A DNA stretch of 64,000 nucleotides from positions 31,495,441 through 31,559,440 of the forward strand of contig CALNVZ010003433.1 of the NCBI GenBank assembly GCA_940671915.1. The letters run 5' to 3'. The stretch is from Paracentrotus lividus. Taxonomy: Eukaryota; Echinodermata; Echinoidea; Camarodonta; Echinidae. Below the pieces are notes generated by a model, which saw nothing but the letters and a program-made list of their open reading frames with translations, was not told the origin of the DNA and made no database searches. Made by a program: the position numbers and the translations under genes. Position 1 is the first letter of the stretch. Every line of letters starts with the position of its first letter. Below, one piece after another: positions 42,001-57,000 of the stretch.

Positions 42001-45000
42001 TCTTGGTGGTGGTGGCTTAGGCCACTGACGAAGTTCGCTTCTTGCCTTAGTGTAGCTGAGGGCCACATCAGGTTCGAACCTCGGGGAGTACGTCTTCGCC
42101 TGAACCTCGTTTCATTGCGAAGAACCAGACTGCCTCTTCGGGACTGGTGGAGAGCTTTCTCAACAAGCTCTCCTCCTTCTCTTTCGGTCCCGGGAGGATA
42201 AGGTGTGGTGTCCGGTTAGGGCCCTTAAAGGGTACCTCTCCAGATCCGAATCTCGTCGTAAGAGTGATAAACTCCTCTTCATCACTCGAGATTCCTTTTC
42301 TGCCGCTTTCCCGACTCCATCTCCAGATGGATCGTGGAGGGACTTAAAGCGGCGGGTCCTGACGCCTTGATGTCAGGAAAGGCCCCCAAAGCTCACGATA
42401 CCAGAGGTATCAGCGCTTCTTGGGCGCTCTTTGCAGGCGTTCCCACTGAGGATGTTTTGAAGGCAGCGTACTGGCGCTCTAGTATTCCTTCATTTCATTT
42501 TCCTACGTGACGTTTGCATGGGCGAGGAGCGTTTTGGTGTCTCGGCGTTGTCGGCGGCCACCGCGAGACTATCAAAGTCCTCTTAGCCCCCCCCCCCCCC
42601 CTGCCTCTCGTTTTGTCCACCCTAGGGTGTCGGTGCTGGTCTGTTTGGACTAAGCAAGGTAAGAGAGGGTCATGTGATTATTGAAGTAAATTAGTAAAAT
42701 TAGCACTAATTTTCTTATTTACGAGATAATCACATGACCCTCTCTTACGCCCCTCCCTCCGGCCCCCAACCTTGTCTCTATGACGAGTGTCGATTTGGTT
42801 GGTTCAGAATGAAGATATATGCCTTAGTGGTCTAGCGCCACCTCGTGTCAGGCAGGCGTGAGGCAGGGTATTATGGAGGGGCAGGGAAGTAGGAAAAATG
42901 TTTGGTAGTCTATTGTTGGTTCGGTCATAGCATTGTTCTCGGGAACAAAAGCAAGGTAAGAGAGGGTCATGTGATTATCTCGTAAATAAGAAAATTAGTG
43001 CTAATTTTACTAATCGTTTTTATTACACCTTTCCTAGTTTTTTATACAATTGCAGCTCTATCGACATACAAAATGTAAGCTCAGATACAAATGATTCATT
43101 GTTTTCATAATTCACATATCAGAAAACATGATGTAAAGTATTATATAGTCTGCAAATGCAAAAAATATTGATCATTGCCTGATCCATTTTTACAGGTATA
43201 TATGGTACAGATTTATGTTTTTATGCCTCCGCGACGAAGTCTCGCCGGAGGCATTATGTTTTCGGGTTGTCCGTACGTCCGTCCTACTTTCGTTCTCACG
43301 ATAACTTAAGAACTGATCAATGGATCATCTTCATTCTTGGTACATGTGTGCATATTGAGGTGACAATGATCTGATTAGATTTTGGGGTCACAAGGTCAAA
43401 GGTGAAAGGTCACACAGGTCACTAAATAGAAGAAAGTAGCTTGTTCTCATGATAACTCAATAACCGTTTGACGGATCATCTTCATTCTTGGTTCATGTGT
43501 GCATAAAGAGGTGGCAAAGATCTGAGTAGATTTTGGGGTCACGAGGTCAAAAGTCAAAGGTCACAGAGGTCAATAAATAGGTGAAAATAGCTTTTTCTCA
43601 CAATAACTCAGGAATTTTTCCTTAATCATCTTCATACTTGGTACGTGTGTGCATACAGAGATGACGATGATCTGATTAGATTTTGGGGTCACAAGGTCAA
43701 AGGTCAAAGGTCACAGAGGTCAATAAATAGGTGAAAATACTTTGTTCTCATGATAACTCAAGAACTGTTCGATGGATCATCTTCATTCTTGGTTCATGTA
43801 TGCATACTGAGGTGACAAACATCTGAGTAGATTTTGGGGTCAGTAGGTCAAAGGTCAAAGGTCACAAACGTCAATATATAGGTGAAAATAGCTTTTTCTC
43901 ACAATAACTCAATAACTAATTATCTTATTATTTAGTACATGGGTGGATACTGGGATGGCAATGATCAAATAAGATTTTTGGTTCACAAGGTCAAAGATCA
44001 TAGAGGTCAAATAGGTTTTAAAAAGCTTGTTCTCATGATAACTCAAAAACCATTTGAAAGATCATCTTCATACTTGGTACATGTGTGCATACTGGGGTGA
44101 CAATAATCTGATTAGATTTTGTGGTTACAAGGTCAAAGGTCAAGGTCAAAGGTGTCTGTGTATAAATGAAAGTTAATAGATGAATGTGTCATATATTTCT
44201 GATCTGGCAATGGCGGAGGCATAAATTTCGACCGTGCGCGGTCGAGGATTCATCTAGTTTAAATATAACATAATGGAGACATTGTGTTACACTGGTTCAT
44301 ATTTGAGTTCTGTATGCAGATTTTTGTTTTCTTATAATAGATTGCCCTGTTTAAATTTGGATTCTTTAAAAGTATGGTTTCCTTCTGTCATTCATGATTC
44401 ATGATATAGATCAGCTTCCTAGGCCTCCCTGACCTCAGTGACCCCGGCATCATCGCCATCGATGACGTGGTCTTCAGTAGCTGCTCACTGCCTCAACCCG
44501 AGACATCGTGCGACATCGATGAATTCAGATGCTCAAACAGAGCATGTATTAAACTTGAGTTTCAGTGTGACTATGATGATGACTGTGGTGATTATTCTGA
44601 TGAGCTCCAATGCGGTATGTATATGCACTAGACTTTTCACATGCATGCAATTAATATATTACCAATAACGTCATATAAATGCTGAAGTTAACTTTGAGAA
44701 TAATTGTTGATGAAAGAGAATCCCATTTGTGATCATACCCAAAATAGTGATAATAAAGGCAGTATACATGTAATAGTTGCATTAATTTTCACACCTACAT
44801 ATTATGTCAACAGTCATGATTACATTTTGACAAATTGAACCTGATACAGTTTCTCATAAAGAATGACCGTAAAAAAATGAGAGCATATTTATTATTTCGA
44901 ACACCTATTAAACTTTGGATCATGTAAATTAGTGTGGCTGACAATTCAAACTCTACATGTATATCATAGACAAGTGATTTCTTTTCAAATTTAGACCAAG

Positions 45001-48000
45001 GTACCGATCGGAGTATACATGTACATGTATATATTGAAAGTTGATACCCTTCCTGCAAATATTTGTGAATCATTTAGAAGTTTGGAACCTACGACTTTGG
45101 CATCTCCATTCAATTTACTTTTAACATGGTTGTAAAAGAGATATTATACATGTTGTGCACAATGCACTTCTCAATAGCTGTAGCTAAATTGTATATTGTT
45201 CTGATTACCTTACCCTCTAACATTAAATATTACAACGCAGACGTGACGGCATTCACTAGCCGCTGCGACTTTGAGACAGACCTCTGCTCCTTCTCGGATC
45301 TTTCCGGAGACTTCAGCTGGACCCGCACATCCTCCGCCCTTGTTTCTGATCAGTCATATGCCCCTACACGTGACCATACCACCAATAACAAGGGTGGATA
45401 CTATCTCTTAGCTGATAGTTTTGGCAGACAGAGGGGAGACATTGCTAGGGTTGTTTCACCAGTGTTTGAAGCGACAGGGCTTATCACTACATGTACAGTG
45501 AGTGTTTGTTAACAACATTGTGTTCTCAGAGATTGAATAGAAACAAATAGATTCAATATATTTCAATATGCATTTCAAGATACTGACTGAATATTATCAA
45601 TTTAAAGCAATTTGATTTAAATGTATTAAATTGTGTACTTACCTTTTTCCTCTGATAACAATTAAAGACCAAACAAGTTCAATTCAAGTCAATAATATAT
45701 TATATTCTGATTCATCTCACCATTACATATGAAAGATGAAGATCGATATGACATATTCCAATTAAAACAAATTAATTAAATTGATGTAAATGCATCTTAT
45801 GATACCCCCAGATGCGGTTCTTCTTCTCAGCATTCGGTCCTGATGTTGGAGTGTTTAACATCTATACCTGCTACACGGTTGGAGGTCCACTGACACTCAT
45901 TAGGTCTATCAACAACTATGTTATAGATAGCTTTACATTCTTTACTGAGTCTATAGTGACAACTTCAGATTATCAGGTACATGTAGTTAGTGAAAATACT
46001 ACTTATGATAACAATATCATTTGTTTTCACAATACTAATAGCCTTTTATCTGCTTAGATTTATTTTCTTGATTTATATTGTTTGTTTTGTTTGTTTGTTT
46101 TTTTTGTTTTTGTTATTATGTCTCCACTCTATTTCAATGATATCAACTTGTATTCATTTATTCATGATTTTGCCATCTTAAGTAAGATCGATAGCAAGGT
46201 CATCAATATTTCTCAAAGTTGCAGAGCAAGTCAAAATTTTTAACTTTTTTTTTTTATAGTTATAGGGATTCATTACTTTTTAGTTTATTTTTAAACAGGG
46301 TTTGAAATTCTGTTATGTATTTACCTCTTAACTAATAATCTCCTAATTTAAAGTAATATTATAGGAGTTCAATCCAAATGCCAAATGCGAAGTGCTTTAT
46401 TTTTCCTTTCTTTTTAAAATATTATATTCTTTAATCTATATTTAGATTGTTATTGAAGCTGTGGTAGGTGACGGGCAGAGCGCCACCATCGCCATCGACG
46501 ACATTAGCTTCCTGAACTGCCCCCTATCTGACCAGACTGTGCTCCCAGGGGGTACGACGCCCCCTATCCCCACCACAATGCCACCTTGCCCCGCCCCTGG
46601 GGATTTCAGCTGTGGCGAAGGGACTTGTATTACATCAAGCCAAGTTTGCGATTTCATTGAACAATGCCCGAACGGTGCTGATGAGATTGTTTGTGGTAAG
46701 TATCTATGGCAGATGGTTAAACTGTTTAGTATTGGTATGATAATTTGTGAACAAACAATGTATTATAATAATGATTCAATAAGAAAGACAAATAGAAATA
46801 TATATTTCTTTACAGTTTGCATTTGATTTGTAACTTTTATTTTACAACAGAAAGTCCATGTAAAAAATTGTCATAAAGGCCCATCCCGAGCTCACCTACC
46901 CCTCCCCCTACCAATAAATAACTAGCAAGCGATCCTGTAATGCAATCCCTGTTTTATGGTACCATTGCAGGGAACTGTGAGTTTGACAATGACTTATGTC
47001 GAGGAGATAACTTCGGATGGCAACGAACTCAAGCAGGATCTGGAGGAGACTCTTTGGACCGCGACCACTTCTACGACCCTCTGGGTAAGACCAATGCATA
47101 GCTTATCAATTACAATTACTGATCACTTTTTAGAAATACCTGGCATCCACTGAAAATAAAATTAGTTTTCCTTCATACCTCTTCAGTATGTCGTTTCTAT
47201 TCCCCAAACATCCGTTCCCTATATTCCTAGACATATGCCTACGTGTATAGACATTGATCATGCTCAAAGGCTTGATACCTTAATCCATATCAAGAAGGGT
47301 CAATCCACCAATCTTTGATATCATGGTTGCTTGCTTAAGATTTGATATCAATCAGGAAGAAAAAAAGACAAATAATTCAATCTGTTTACTCATCATGTAC
47401 ATGTATGTCGATCAAGCTCATGTGATTTTAATTGGCTGATTTAGTTTTCTTTTTACTTTTTTCTGTATTTTTATGTTTTTGCTATGTGTTAGAACCTGGA
47501 TGGTACCTTCAGAACATCTTCGGCTACAACTCCTATGTTACACCTGATATCGGACCAACAGGGTCACGATGTCAGGTCACGTTCTACTACTACATGAGCA
47601 GTGACCTGGATCTCTTGGAACTGAGGGCGTACCTCCTGGATGGGGATCAGATCTTCTTGATGAGGGGGTCAGAGAATCCAGGGACATGGCAACAAGGAGT
47701 CGGATTCATCGGACAACATGATGGCAGGATACAGGTAGGATCACCTTTATCTTTATTTGTTTATAGTCATTCTGGATGGCATCCTTATATTAGCAAGGGG
47801 ATAGTAAAACAAATACAAATGACAGTAGAGACAGATATGTACTAGGATAATTTCAAACGGAAGAAGACAAGAGAGATAAAAAAAAATAGAAAGAAAATAA
47901 ATAGATAAATGAGGGAAAGATAAACAAATGAATGTGGGAAAATACATTACAGGAGGGATAGAGTTAGATGACCATAAAATAGTCTTAAATCTTGAAATTA

Positions 48001-51000
48001 AAGCTCCATTTAAGATTCTATCTGGTTCTTTTCCAAATTTTCCACATTAATGCACACGCTTTTGAAAATATATCTCTGTGTTTCTTTGGAAAGGTGAGTT
48101 TTGACCATATCTACCTGAATCCTGTCCAACCTACTACGTATACCGTTGCATTGGATGGAATCTCATTCTTGAACTGCGCTGCAAATGAAACTATATCTTC
48201 AGGTAAGACTTCTTAAATATACTAATTTTGAAGCATCTTAGATAAAAGTAAAAGATAAGAAATCCATCTGTTCTCCTATTTATTAATTAAGTAATTGTTA
48301 TTGTATTGTAGTTCTATATAATGTTTTATTATAACCTGCCCTCTTACTCAATGGTTTGAAGGGCCTTGTTTTCTATTGATCGAGTTTCGATTTCAAATCT
48401 AACATGCCTGTGGTCACCACAATCAAATTGCATTGTACCATGTCATAATGCACCATTATTTTTAAATTACAAATCACTTCAAGGGGGATGCAAATATATC
48501 CATACATTTACACAACAGCCTCTACTTTAAGGCGAGTAATCTATAGGAATTATGAGAACTGGACTTTAGTAGAAATAAGATGAACCGTGTTTAATGTCAG
48601 ATTCTGAGATGTTTACATAGTCAGATGTATTCCAATGTATATAATAAATGGACTGGTAACCTACTCAGTTTCGATTATGAACGATTTAAATTTCATTATT
48701 TCAATAAATTGTTCTGTTTACTGTAAGCAAACTGAAATTGAGATCTTATAATATGTTAGGTTAGTTGTGTTTGTATTTTGTTTATGTTGAAACTATGCAT
48801 TCAAAGAAAATCTATGTGGGTATTTCTTCTACAGAGTATGTAGAAAATAAACAATATATTTGTTTTTTTATTGTTACCATACTTAGATTTGAACTGCACT
48901 TTTGAGCAAGATACATGTGGTTACTTCCAAACTCCCAGTCCAGAAGATGACTTTGACTGGACAAGATTCCAGGGATCTACAGGAACCAGCACCACTGGAC
49001 CATCGTTTGACCATACTACTGGATCAGGTAAGTTGGGTGTGGAGAAGGGCTTAGTGAAGATGGTGACAGCTTAGGGTCATTTCCCTCATTAATAAAAGTT
49101 TTTTTTAAAGTATGTACAGCTTTATACTACTCTGTCAATTTTTATATTGGAGTGTAGTGGAAAACAGTTTTTTTTCACAATTGCATTGTATGGATGTGAG
49201 ATATGGTCGGTGGGAATGGCTGATAGGAAATAAAATATTAGTGTTTTAGATGTGGTGTTGGTGGAGGATGCTGAGAATATCCTGGACTGAGCATAATACA
49301 AATGAATAGGTACTTAATCAAATTGGGCAAAAACATAATATGGTTAAAAAGATCATATCATAAGGTCATATATGCAGACGACAGGATGATCACATTGCAA
49401 AAATAATTATGCGAGATTGCATTGAAGGTAGTCGGCGACAAAGTAGACAGAAACTGAGATGGACAGATGGCATAAAACAATTGATAGGCCTCTCCCTAGT
49501 TGCAGCTCATCGCCTGGCACAAGACAGAGCTATTTGGAAAAGCATCATCAACAGGGTCACAAAGGGTCAGACATGACCTGTATGACATCGATCGATCGTA
49601 GTAGAGGCAAAGAGCTGAAAACGAAAGTGAAGTGTTGTGTGAAGATTCAATTGTCGGTAGATACTGTATTAAAAAACACTTCCACGAATCTCCTGTTTTA
49701 TTTCCCACATTTTATTTACAGGGTATTACATGTATATTGAGGTAAATGGCGTTTCCAACGGCCAAAAGGCCCGCTTAGAATCACACCCTCAATCACCCCC
49801 AGATGAAAATGGAATATGCTTAAGCTTTTATTACCATATGTTTGGACCAAACGTGGACACACTCAATGTACTGCTGAAAGAGGGAAGTGCAGAAACTGTC
49901 ATCTGGACACGAACACAGACTCAAGGAAATCAATGGATTTTAGCACAACGGACAATCAAAACAAGTTCAAGTTGGGCAGTAAGTAAATCCATTTAATGGC
50001 AGTATTGTAGAAAACCATAGTAACTGGCGGGATTATGGACCCTTGTGGTACCCTAGTCTCTATGAGTCATGTACATGTACTGACTAATTTAGCATACATT
50101 AGGTGTGTAAATTTGATCATGTTTTCCCATTTTGCTTAACTCTAACTAGGCCGGGGTATTTTGGGAGTTAATATGGCCGGGGGGGGTCCTCCCAGGCCCC
50201 CCCTCGAAATCTTGGCCATTGACCGCGCGATCGCGCCGAAAATTGGCATGCCTGTCGCCCGTGACCTAATCTACACAATTGTATAGTTATTTTTTTCATG
50301 AAAATTGTTTTTTAATTAATTATGCTAATTTATGCATAATTAATATTGGAAATCATACTTTTTGCTCTAACTTCCTAAATACAGCTCCAAATATGCTCAT
50401 TTTTGGTGTGAATATTCTTCATAGCCTTCCTATCAATTGTACTTGAAAAAAATTCCGGTTTCACAATTAATTTCCTATGTATTTTATTGTTTATTTAATT
50501 TCTTATGTATTTCTTTGTTTTTTTCGACCTTTTTATTTTCATTGTTTTTTTTATGAAATTTGTTAGGGACAATTCAACAATCATAAAAAGCATATAATCA
50601 AGTAATTTGAATCAGTAAAAGCAAAAATAATCACTCATTTATGAATTTTAGCTGAAAACACATTTTGTTTTGACTTTGTACATGAAATCATGTTTTTGAG
50701 CAATTTTGGGTCTGACGCACGTGTACAAAATTATGTGTAACTCGCGAACCAGGTACCCAGACGTCGCAAATTTGGTCTTAAAAGATGCGGGAGACTTGAA
50801 GAAAAAAAGTCATGCGACATCGCGGCGAGAGCTTTTCGCGTTGCGAACATATAATAGGCCCCCCGGCCTAGTTAGAGTTAATGGTGCATGATCAGTGATT
50901 GTACCATGTATATACATTCTTTTTTTAAATTAACACTTTTTTTTTTCTATTATACAATACAATGATCATTGTGCATATTATTCCCATAAGGCTAAGAGTA

Positions 51001-54000
51001 CATGTAGCTTACATTAAAATAATGATATTGGTAATATTTTTTTTCAGTAAAAGACTGTTAAACAGCTTGAACATCAGAAAGAAAATTCTAATTATTGATG
51101 AGATTCATTCTTTTTTAATGTGTTCAAGGTTCTCTTCGAAGCATATCGCGGTGAAAAGAAATTTGGAGATATTGCGATTGATGACGTCATATTCTACCCT
51201 GGAGCGTGCCCAGTATTGAGTAAGTTAATTATTATTGTTGTTTCTCTATATGCACAAGATTCTTGGAATTGTAATTATATCAATAGTCCTGATATAAGCC
51301 AGACAGTCAATAATCATAAAATTTAGAAATAAAAATATGTTTTATGTTGTGAAGGTATAAAGACAATTGTTTTTTTGTTTTTTTCAGATGAGTGTGATTT
51401 TGAGCTTGGCTTGTGCGCATGGTCCCAAGGAAGAGACGATGATTTTGATTGGATGATCGGTAGCAATGGTACTTCTTCAGCTGGAACAGGACCCCCAGCA
51501 GACCATACGACTGGAACAGCATTAGGTATATTGAAGAATGTTTGTTTAGAAAAGCAGCATGAAATAGTATCCCTCTTAATCATCATTTTATTCTTGAACT
51601 ATTCTGTTATTTTTTTTTACAAGTCTTATGATGTATGCCCGCTAGAATGATTACAAAAATATTTGCTGCTACATATTCACAGGTTTTAACGGGACATGCA
51701 AACGATTTGAAAATTGATGTGAAAACCCTGCAGCTTTACCGCGTTCATACGAAAATATTTACTACAGTTAAAATTTAGTTATTTAGGTATATTGGGTAGT
51801 TTTTCCCCTATATTGCCTTTTAGAGGCTACCAGTAATTAGCTAAAATGAATGTTTTTAAATACATGTAGGTTCAAAATTATAATATCATTATAATGACTT
51901 AGCGATGAGCAAGTATTTCAAGATTAAAGTAAAGAAGGCTCACTCCACATGCAGTTACAGCCTTCTGATTAACAAATTCAATTTTGAATAAATCTTTTTT
52001 GCAGGAAAGTTTGCGTATCTGAGTACGGCGCCACCAAGGGTCCAGGGCGAGTTTGCTCGTATCGTCAGTCCAGTATACCAGCCAACAAGCACGCAGTGTC
52101 TCAACTTCTGGTACCACCTTGATGGAGACGATGTTGGAACCATGAATGTGTGGGTACACGACCTGATCAATGATGGCTACATGATGGTTTGGACTCAAAA
52201 CGGTATGGGTAATCATTTGTTAACATTATAACAGCAATAATGTTGTAGGCCTATATGCTATACAATAAATTGGCATTGTTCAGTCTTCTGAAAAAAACAA
52301 ATGACAATCGAGTGCATGAAGACCACCCAAGGGAAACAGAATAATTTACTTCAATAATCACATGACCCTCTCTTACCTTGCTTTTGTTCCCGAGAACAAT
52401 GCATAGACCGAACCATAATAGACTTATCAAACATTTTTCCCTACTTCCCTGCCCCTCCCAATAACCTGCCTCACGCCTGCCTGACACAAGGTGGCGCTAG
52501 ACCAGTAAGGCATATATCTTCATTCTGTTTTTTCGAGTCGTGCTGATCGGACCGTTCCTGAAGTTTCGGGTGAGATCGTTCCTTTCTTGCGATTTTGAAA
52601 TTATTTTATTAAATATTTGCGCTTCCAAAAGCCCCCTAATACGCCTAGCGTTATTTTTGGGTGCTTTAGGTTTATAGTGCCCCTCCTTTTGGTCAAGGAT
52701 TACGTCCTTTTTCCGGGCGTTTTTCTTCCCTTTCCAACCCTGTCCCACCTGTTCATTTTCAGGTGGTTGTTTTTGGTCGGTCGTTTGGGCGCCTGTTTTC
52801 GTTTTCGAATTCAGTCCCGCTTTTTCCGACTCTGCCCTTTGGGTTGTTTCTCCTCTAGGAGGGTTTTCCTATTACTTCTTCTTCTCTTGACAAATTTAAG
52901 TGCGTTTTTGTTATAATTATTGTACTTTTTCCCGCGGCCACGTGGCCTTTTTGCGTGGTGTCATCCGGGTCTTTGACTCCGGAGTTCGTTTGACGGCATC
53001 TTGTTTCTGTTGGCGTTTGTATGCATGGTCGAGCGCCTCTTTGTTAGTCGCTCTTCTTGTACTTATTCTTCTTTTTTGGTCTGTTACCGGAGGTTCGTCC
53101 CCGTTTCCGTCCGAACAAAAAAATAAAAAATAAAAAAATTTTCTTCGTCTGGTCAGTTTCTAGACGGGGTTTTTTTCTTGGAGATTTCTCCTGTGAGCCG
53201 CCTAAGTAGCCGGTCTCGCTTGTCTTTTGCCTTAGGTTTTCCTAAGGAGTTAGGTTTAACGCTTCTAAAGAAAATTTTTGTTCTTTTCTTTCAGCGGTGT
53301 TCTATCCATGGACAACAGGAGTGACTCCCCTGACGACACAGAGCTGGCGGCATTGGTCTCTTCGAAGTTGGTTTCGCCGGGATCGGAAGCATGCCCAGCG
53401 GGAGAGTCGTCTCGACCGCCAGGTCGTCCGCCTCTCCTGCCTAAGAAAAGGGGGGAGCACGCCTGTGACACTTGTGTCCATCGCTGGCTCCACCTCCTCT
53501 AAGTCCAGCACTAAGAAAAGGTCTTGTAGCTCGAAGAGTCAACCAAGCTAAAATGTGCGTCCACGTTTTCCGGGGTGCCAAGACCTTGTTGTCTCCGGCC
53601 AAGGGAGCGGGTTCGTCTATCCAGACGTCTTGCCCCCCCCGGCCCCCCCCCCCCCGAGTTTAGCACAGAAATTTGCGGTTTCTGTCTCACTTAGGGATGA
53701 GAGTCGTGCGCCACGTCTCTCGCTCAGGCATGCCCCATGGGGTGCCGGAGTACGGTTTGGAGCCACCGTGCGCCGCAGTTCTGCATCTGGCGGAACCACC
53801 TCCACCATGGGTAACCCCCAGGATGGCGGCTCCGCTTCCATGTCCGGAGTACTCCACCGCCGTGCAACGCTTTGTCGTTCTCGCTGGTGGTCCGCAGGAC
53901 TTTTACGGCTACCTTGGGATACGCCCAAGCGCCACTGGGAGTTCGTTCCACGAACACCCGGTCTCTTGGACCCCCCGAGTGTAGCACAGAAATTGCGTGT

Positions 54001-57000
54001 TTCTGTCTCACTTAGGGATGAGAGTCGTGCGCCTCGTCTCCCTCAGGGCATGCCCCGTGGGGTGCCGAGTACGGTTTGGGACCCGTGCGCCGCAGTTTCT
54101 TCATCTGGCGGAACCACCTCCTCCATGGGTAACCCCAGGATGGCGGCTCCGCTTCCCACGTCCGGAGTGCCTCCACCCCCTTCCAACGCTTTGTCGTTCT
54201 CGGCTGGTGGTCCGCAGGGCTATTACGGCTATCCCTTGGGATACGCCCAAGCGCCCACCGGGAGTTCGTTCCAACGAACACCCGGTCTCTCGGACCCCAG
54301 GATTTTCTACCCGAACGTCCAGGGATATTCGTTATCCGCTCAGGATGCAGCCGCTCGGCCTGCCTGGTCAGACCCAAGAGCTGCCAGATATCCCGATCCT
54401 TGGGGGGTGCTTTCGGCAAGCGGGTTTCGCTCCCTATCCCTCGGGCTTCGCACCCAGAGGTGACGGGACAGGCTACCCCTCGTGACATGGTATGCCTGGC
54501 CCTTGTCACACGACACTGGCCTGGTCTCAACCGCCCGCCACATCAGATACCTTGGTGGGTTGTGCCTTCGGCACCCTACCAACCGGGGTTTCGCTCCCTA
54601 TCCCTCGGGTTTCACACCCAGAGGTGACGGGACAGGCTACCCCTCGAGGCATGGTATGCCTGGCCCTTGTCACACGACACCGGCCTGGTCACAACCGCCC
54701 GCCACATCGGCCCCCGGCTCGGACCGCCCTTCGCCCGCCTTTACCTTCGGTATGGATGGCAATGCGAGAAGTCCTCCCCGGGTTTTTCCCCCTCCCAGCC
54801 TTGCGGCTCTTGGGATGTGGGATTGGTGACCCACTCCGAGCAGACATCGGAGTTCTCGTTCACCCAATCCGGGCTGCCCCGGGAGGCTTCTCCGTCTCGG
54901 CCGCCTACAGCGGAGCCCGAGTCAGATTGGTCGGAGGAGGTTTTTGTTGGCTCCGAGTCGAAGTCTATTTCAGACTCTGACGACACGGAAGCCGACCCGC
55001 ATACGAGCACCTCGGCAGGATTCTTCCTTCCCTCGGCTCGGGGGATTGGGCGATATCTCTCGATTCGTAGAGATGCGTACTTCCATGTGCCTCAGACTTG
55101 TCGTCTACCTGACGATTGGCTTTTAGTAGCCAACTCCAGGGAGCTGCTCCATCCCCGACTCGCACACCAGTTTACCTGGGAGCCGAGTTGGTTTTTGATC
55201 GGGAGCGCGCTGGGAGTTTCGTCTCCGAGGACTTGGGTCCCCCTCCCGCCGGAGGTGGCCCGGTTGAGGCCCCGTGGAAGAGCCTTGTGTTTCTTTCCAG
55301 GGGCATGCCCTTTCGTGTGACTCTACCATCCGTGTCGATTTCCACGGACGCGTCACTCCAGGGCTGGGGTGGCCTATGCGAGGGTCAGTGGACGGCGGGG
55401 GACTGGTCTCAAATGACCTCCCTCCCCCACATCAATGTGTTAGAGATGTTGGCGGTTCAGTCATCCCTGGAATTTTTTTTCAGGATCGACTGTTAGGCCG
55501 CTCGGTTCTCATTTTGACAGACAATGTGAGCGTGGCGGCTTACATCAATCGTCAAGGAGGCACACACTCCCGGAGCTTGAACCGCTTGACGGCTCGGCTG
55601 TGGAGATGGTGCAGGGAGAGAAGTATCCTCCCGTCTGCCTCGTACCTACCGGGTGGGGAGAATGTTATAGCGGACTTTCTGTCCCGCGGCAAATCTCTTC
55701 CCTCAGAATGGTCTCTCCATCAGACCCTCTTCGAGCGGCTGATGACGAGTTGGGGCCCGTTCGACATCGATCTATTCGCGAACGAGTCCAATCACCGTCT
55801 TCCGACCTACTGCTCGAGGGCTCGGGACCCGAGAGCGTACGCTCAAGACGCGTTCTCGTTCAGCTGGAGCAGGATGAGAATTTATGCATTCCCTCCGTTT
55901 CCGCTGATCCCCCAAGTACTAGCCAAGCTAGTGGAGGACGGGGCTTGGATGTTTCTAATAGCCCCGCACTGGCCGGGCAGACCATGGTTTCCTCGCCTTC
56001 GCGAGCTTGTGGTCGGCCGTCCGTGGCCCCTCCGTCGGTGGCGGGACGTTGTGAGCCAGCCGATCTCCGGCGCTCTTTCAGAGCACCCGACTCGGCTTCG
56101 CTTGACTGCGTGGCCGTTGTCAGGTCGCAGGCAATCTCGTCTGGCTTCTCGGAGAGGGCCTCGGCTCTCATGGCCGGGAGCCGGAGGGAGTCGTCGCTAA
56201 CGGTGTTATAATCCCGTCTAGCTGCCTTTTCTGAGTGGTGCGAAGAGAAGGGTTGCTCCCCCAGAGGGGCCCCCTGCCCGGTCTTAGTGGATTTTTTAAT
56301 CACCTTTTTGACAAGGGCTGTTCTCTTCGACCTTACGAGGCTATCGTTCTGCCATTGCGGCAATTCACGATGGTTTTCATGACGGCTCTAACGTTTCCAA
56401 CTCTCCCGAGTTAAGCCGCTTGCTTAGGTCTTTCTTTCTGCGAAGACCTCAGTCTACTCCCTTAGCTCCTTCTTGAGTTTGCCTAAGTTTTGGAGGCGTT
56501 AGCTAACCCTCCTTTCGAAGCCGTTGTCGGAGGCATCGTTTCACCACTTGACAGTTAAGACTGTCTTCTTGGTGGCGGTGGCCTCAGGCCACAGACGAAG
56601 TTCGCTTCATGCCCTTAGTGTAGCTGAGGGCCACATCAGGTTCGAACCTCGGGGAGTGCGTCTTCGCCCTGAACCTCGTTTCATTGCTAAGACCAGACTG
56701 CCTCTCGGACCGTGGAGATCTTTCTCAACAAGCTCTCCTCCTTCTCTTCGGTCCCGGAGGATAAGGTGTGGTGTCCGGTTAGGGCCCTTAAATGGTACCT
56801 CTCCAGATCCGAATCTCGTCGTAAGAGTGACAAACTCTTCATCATCACTCGAGATCCCTTTCTGCCGCTTCCCCCTACTCCATTTCTAGATGGATTATGG
56901 AGGGAATCAAAGCGGCGGGTCCTGACGCCTTGATGTCAGGAAGGGCCCCAGAGCACACGATACCAGAGGTATCAGTGATTCTTGGGCGCTCTTTGCAGGC

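Larger units (their letters stand above)
36538..43014 (+). mobile_element. Fossil DIRS retrotransposon, copy 1, ~6.5 kb
   Basis: Family: DIRS (tyrosine-recombinase retrotransposons). Ends are inverted repeats, not LTRs. Parts in order: left ITR, GC-rich leader, gag-like region (about 37.5-40.5 kb) with two kinds of tandem repeat, reverse transcriptase remnant (RDAYFH), RNase H region (about 40.9-41.4 kb), tyrosine-recombinase region (about 41.9-42.6 kb), internal complementary region and right ITR. The copy is broken in many places and more decayed than copy 2. The ITRs are still very similar to those of copy 2, suggesting moderate or young age; this is inferred. Same orientation as the host gene, within an intron. 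Confidence 0.85.

Noticed and set aside
36538-43014. LTR retrovirus-type element
   Set aside because: Ends are inverted, not direct, an internal complementary region is present, and the last domain resembles a tyrosine recombinase, so DIRS fits better.
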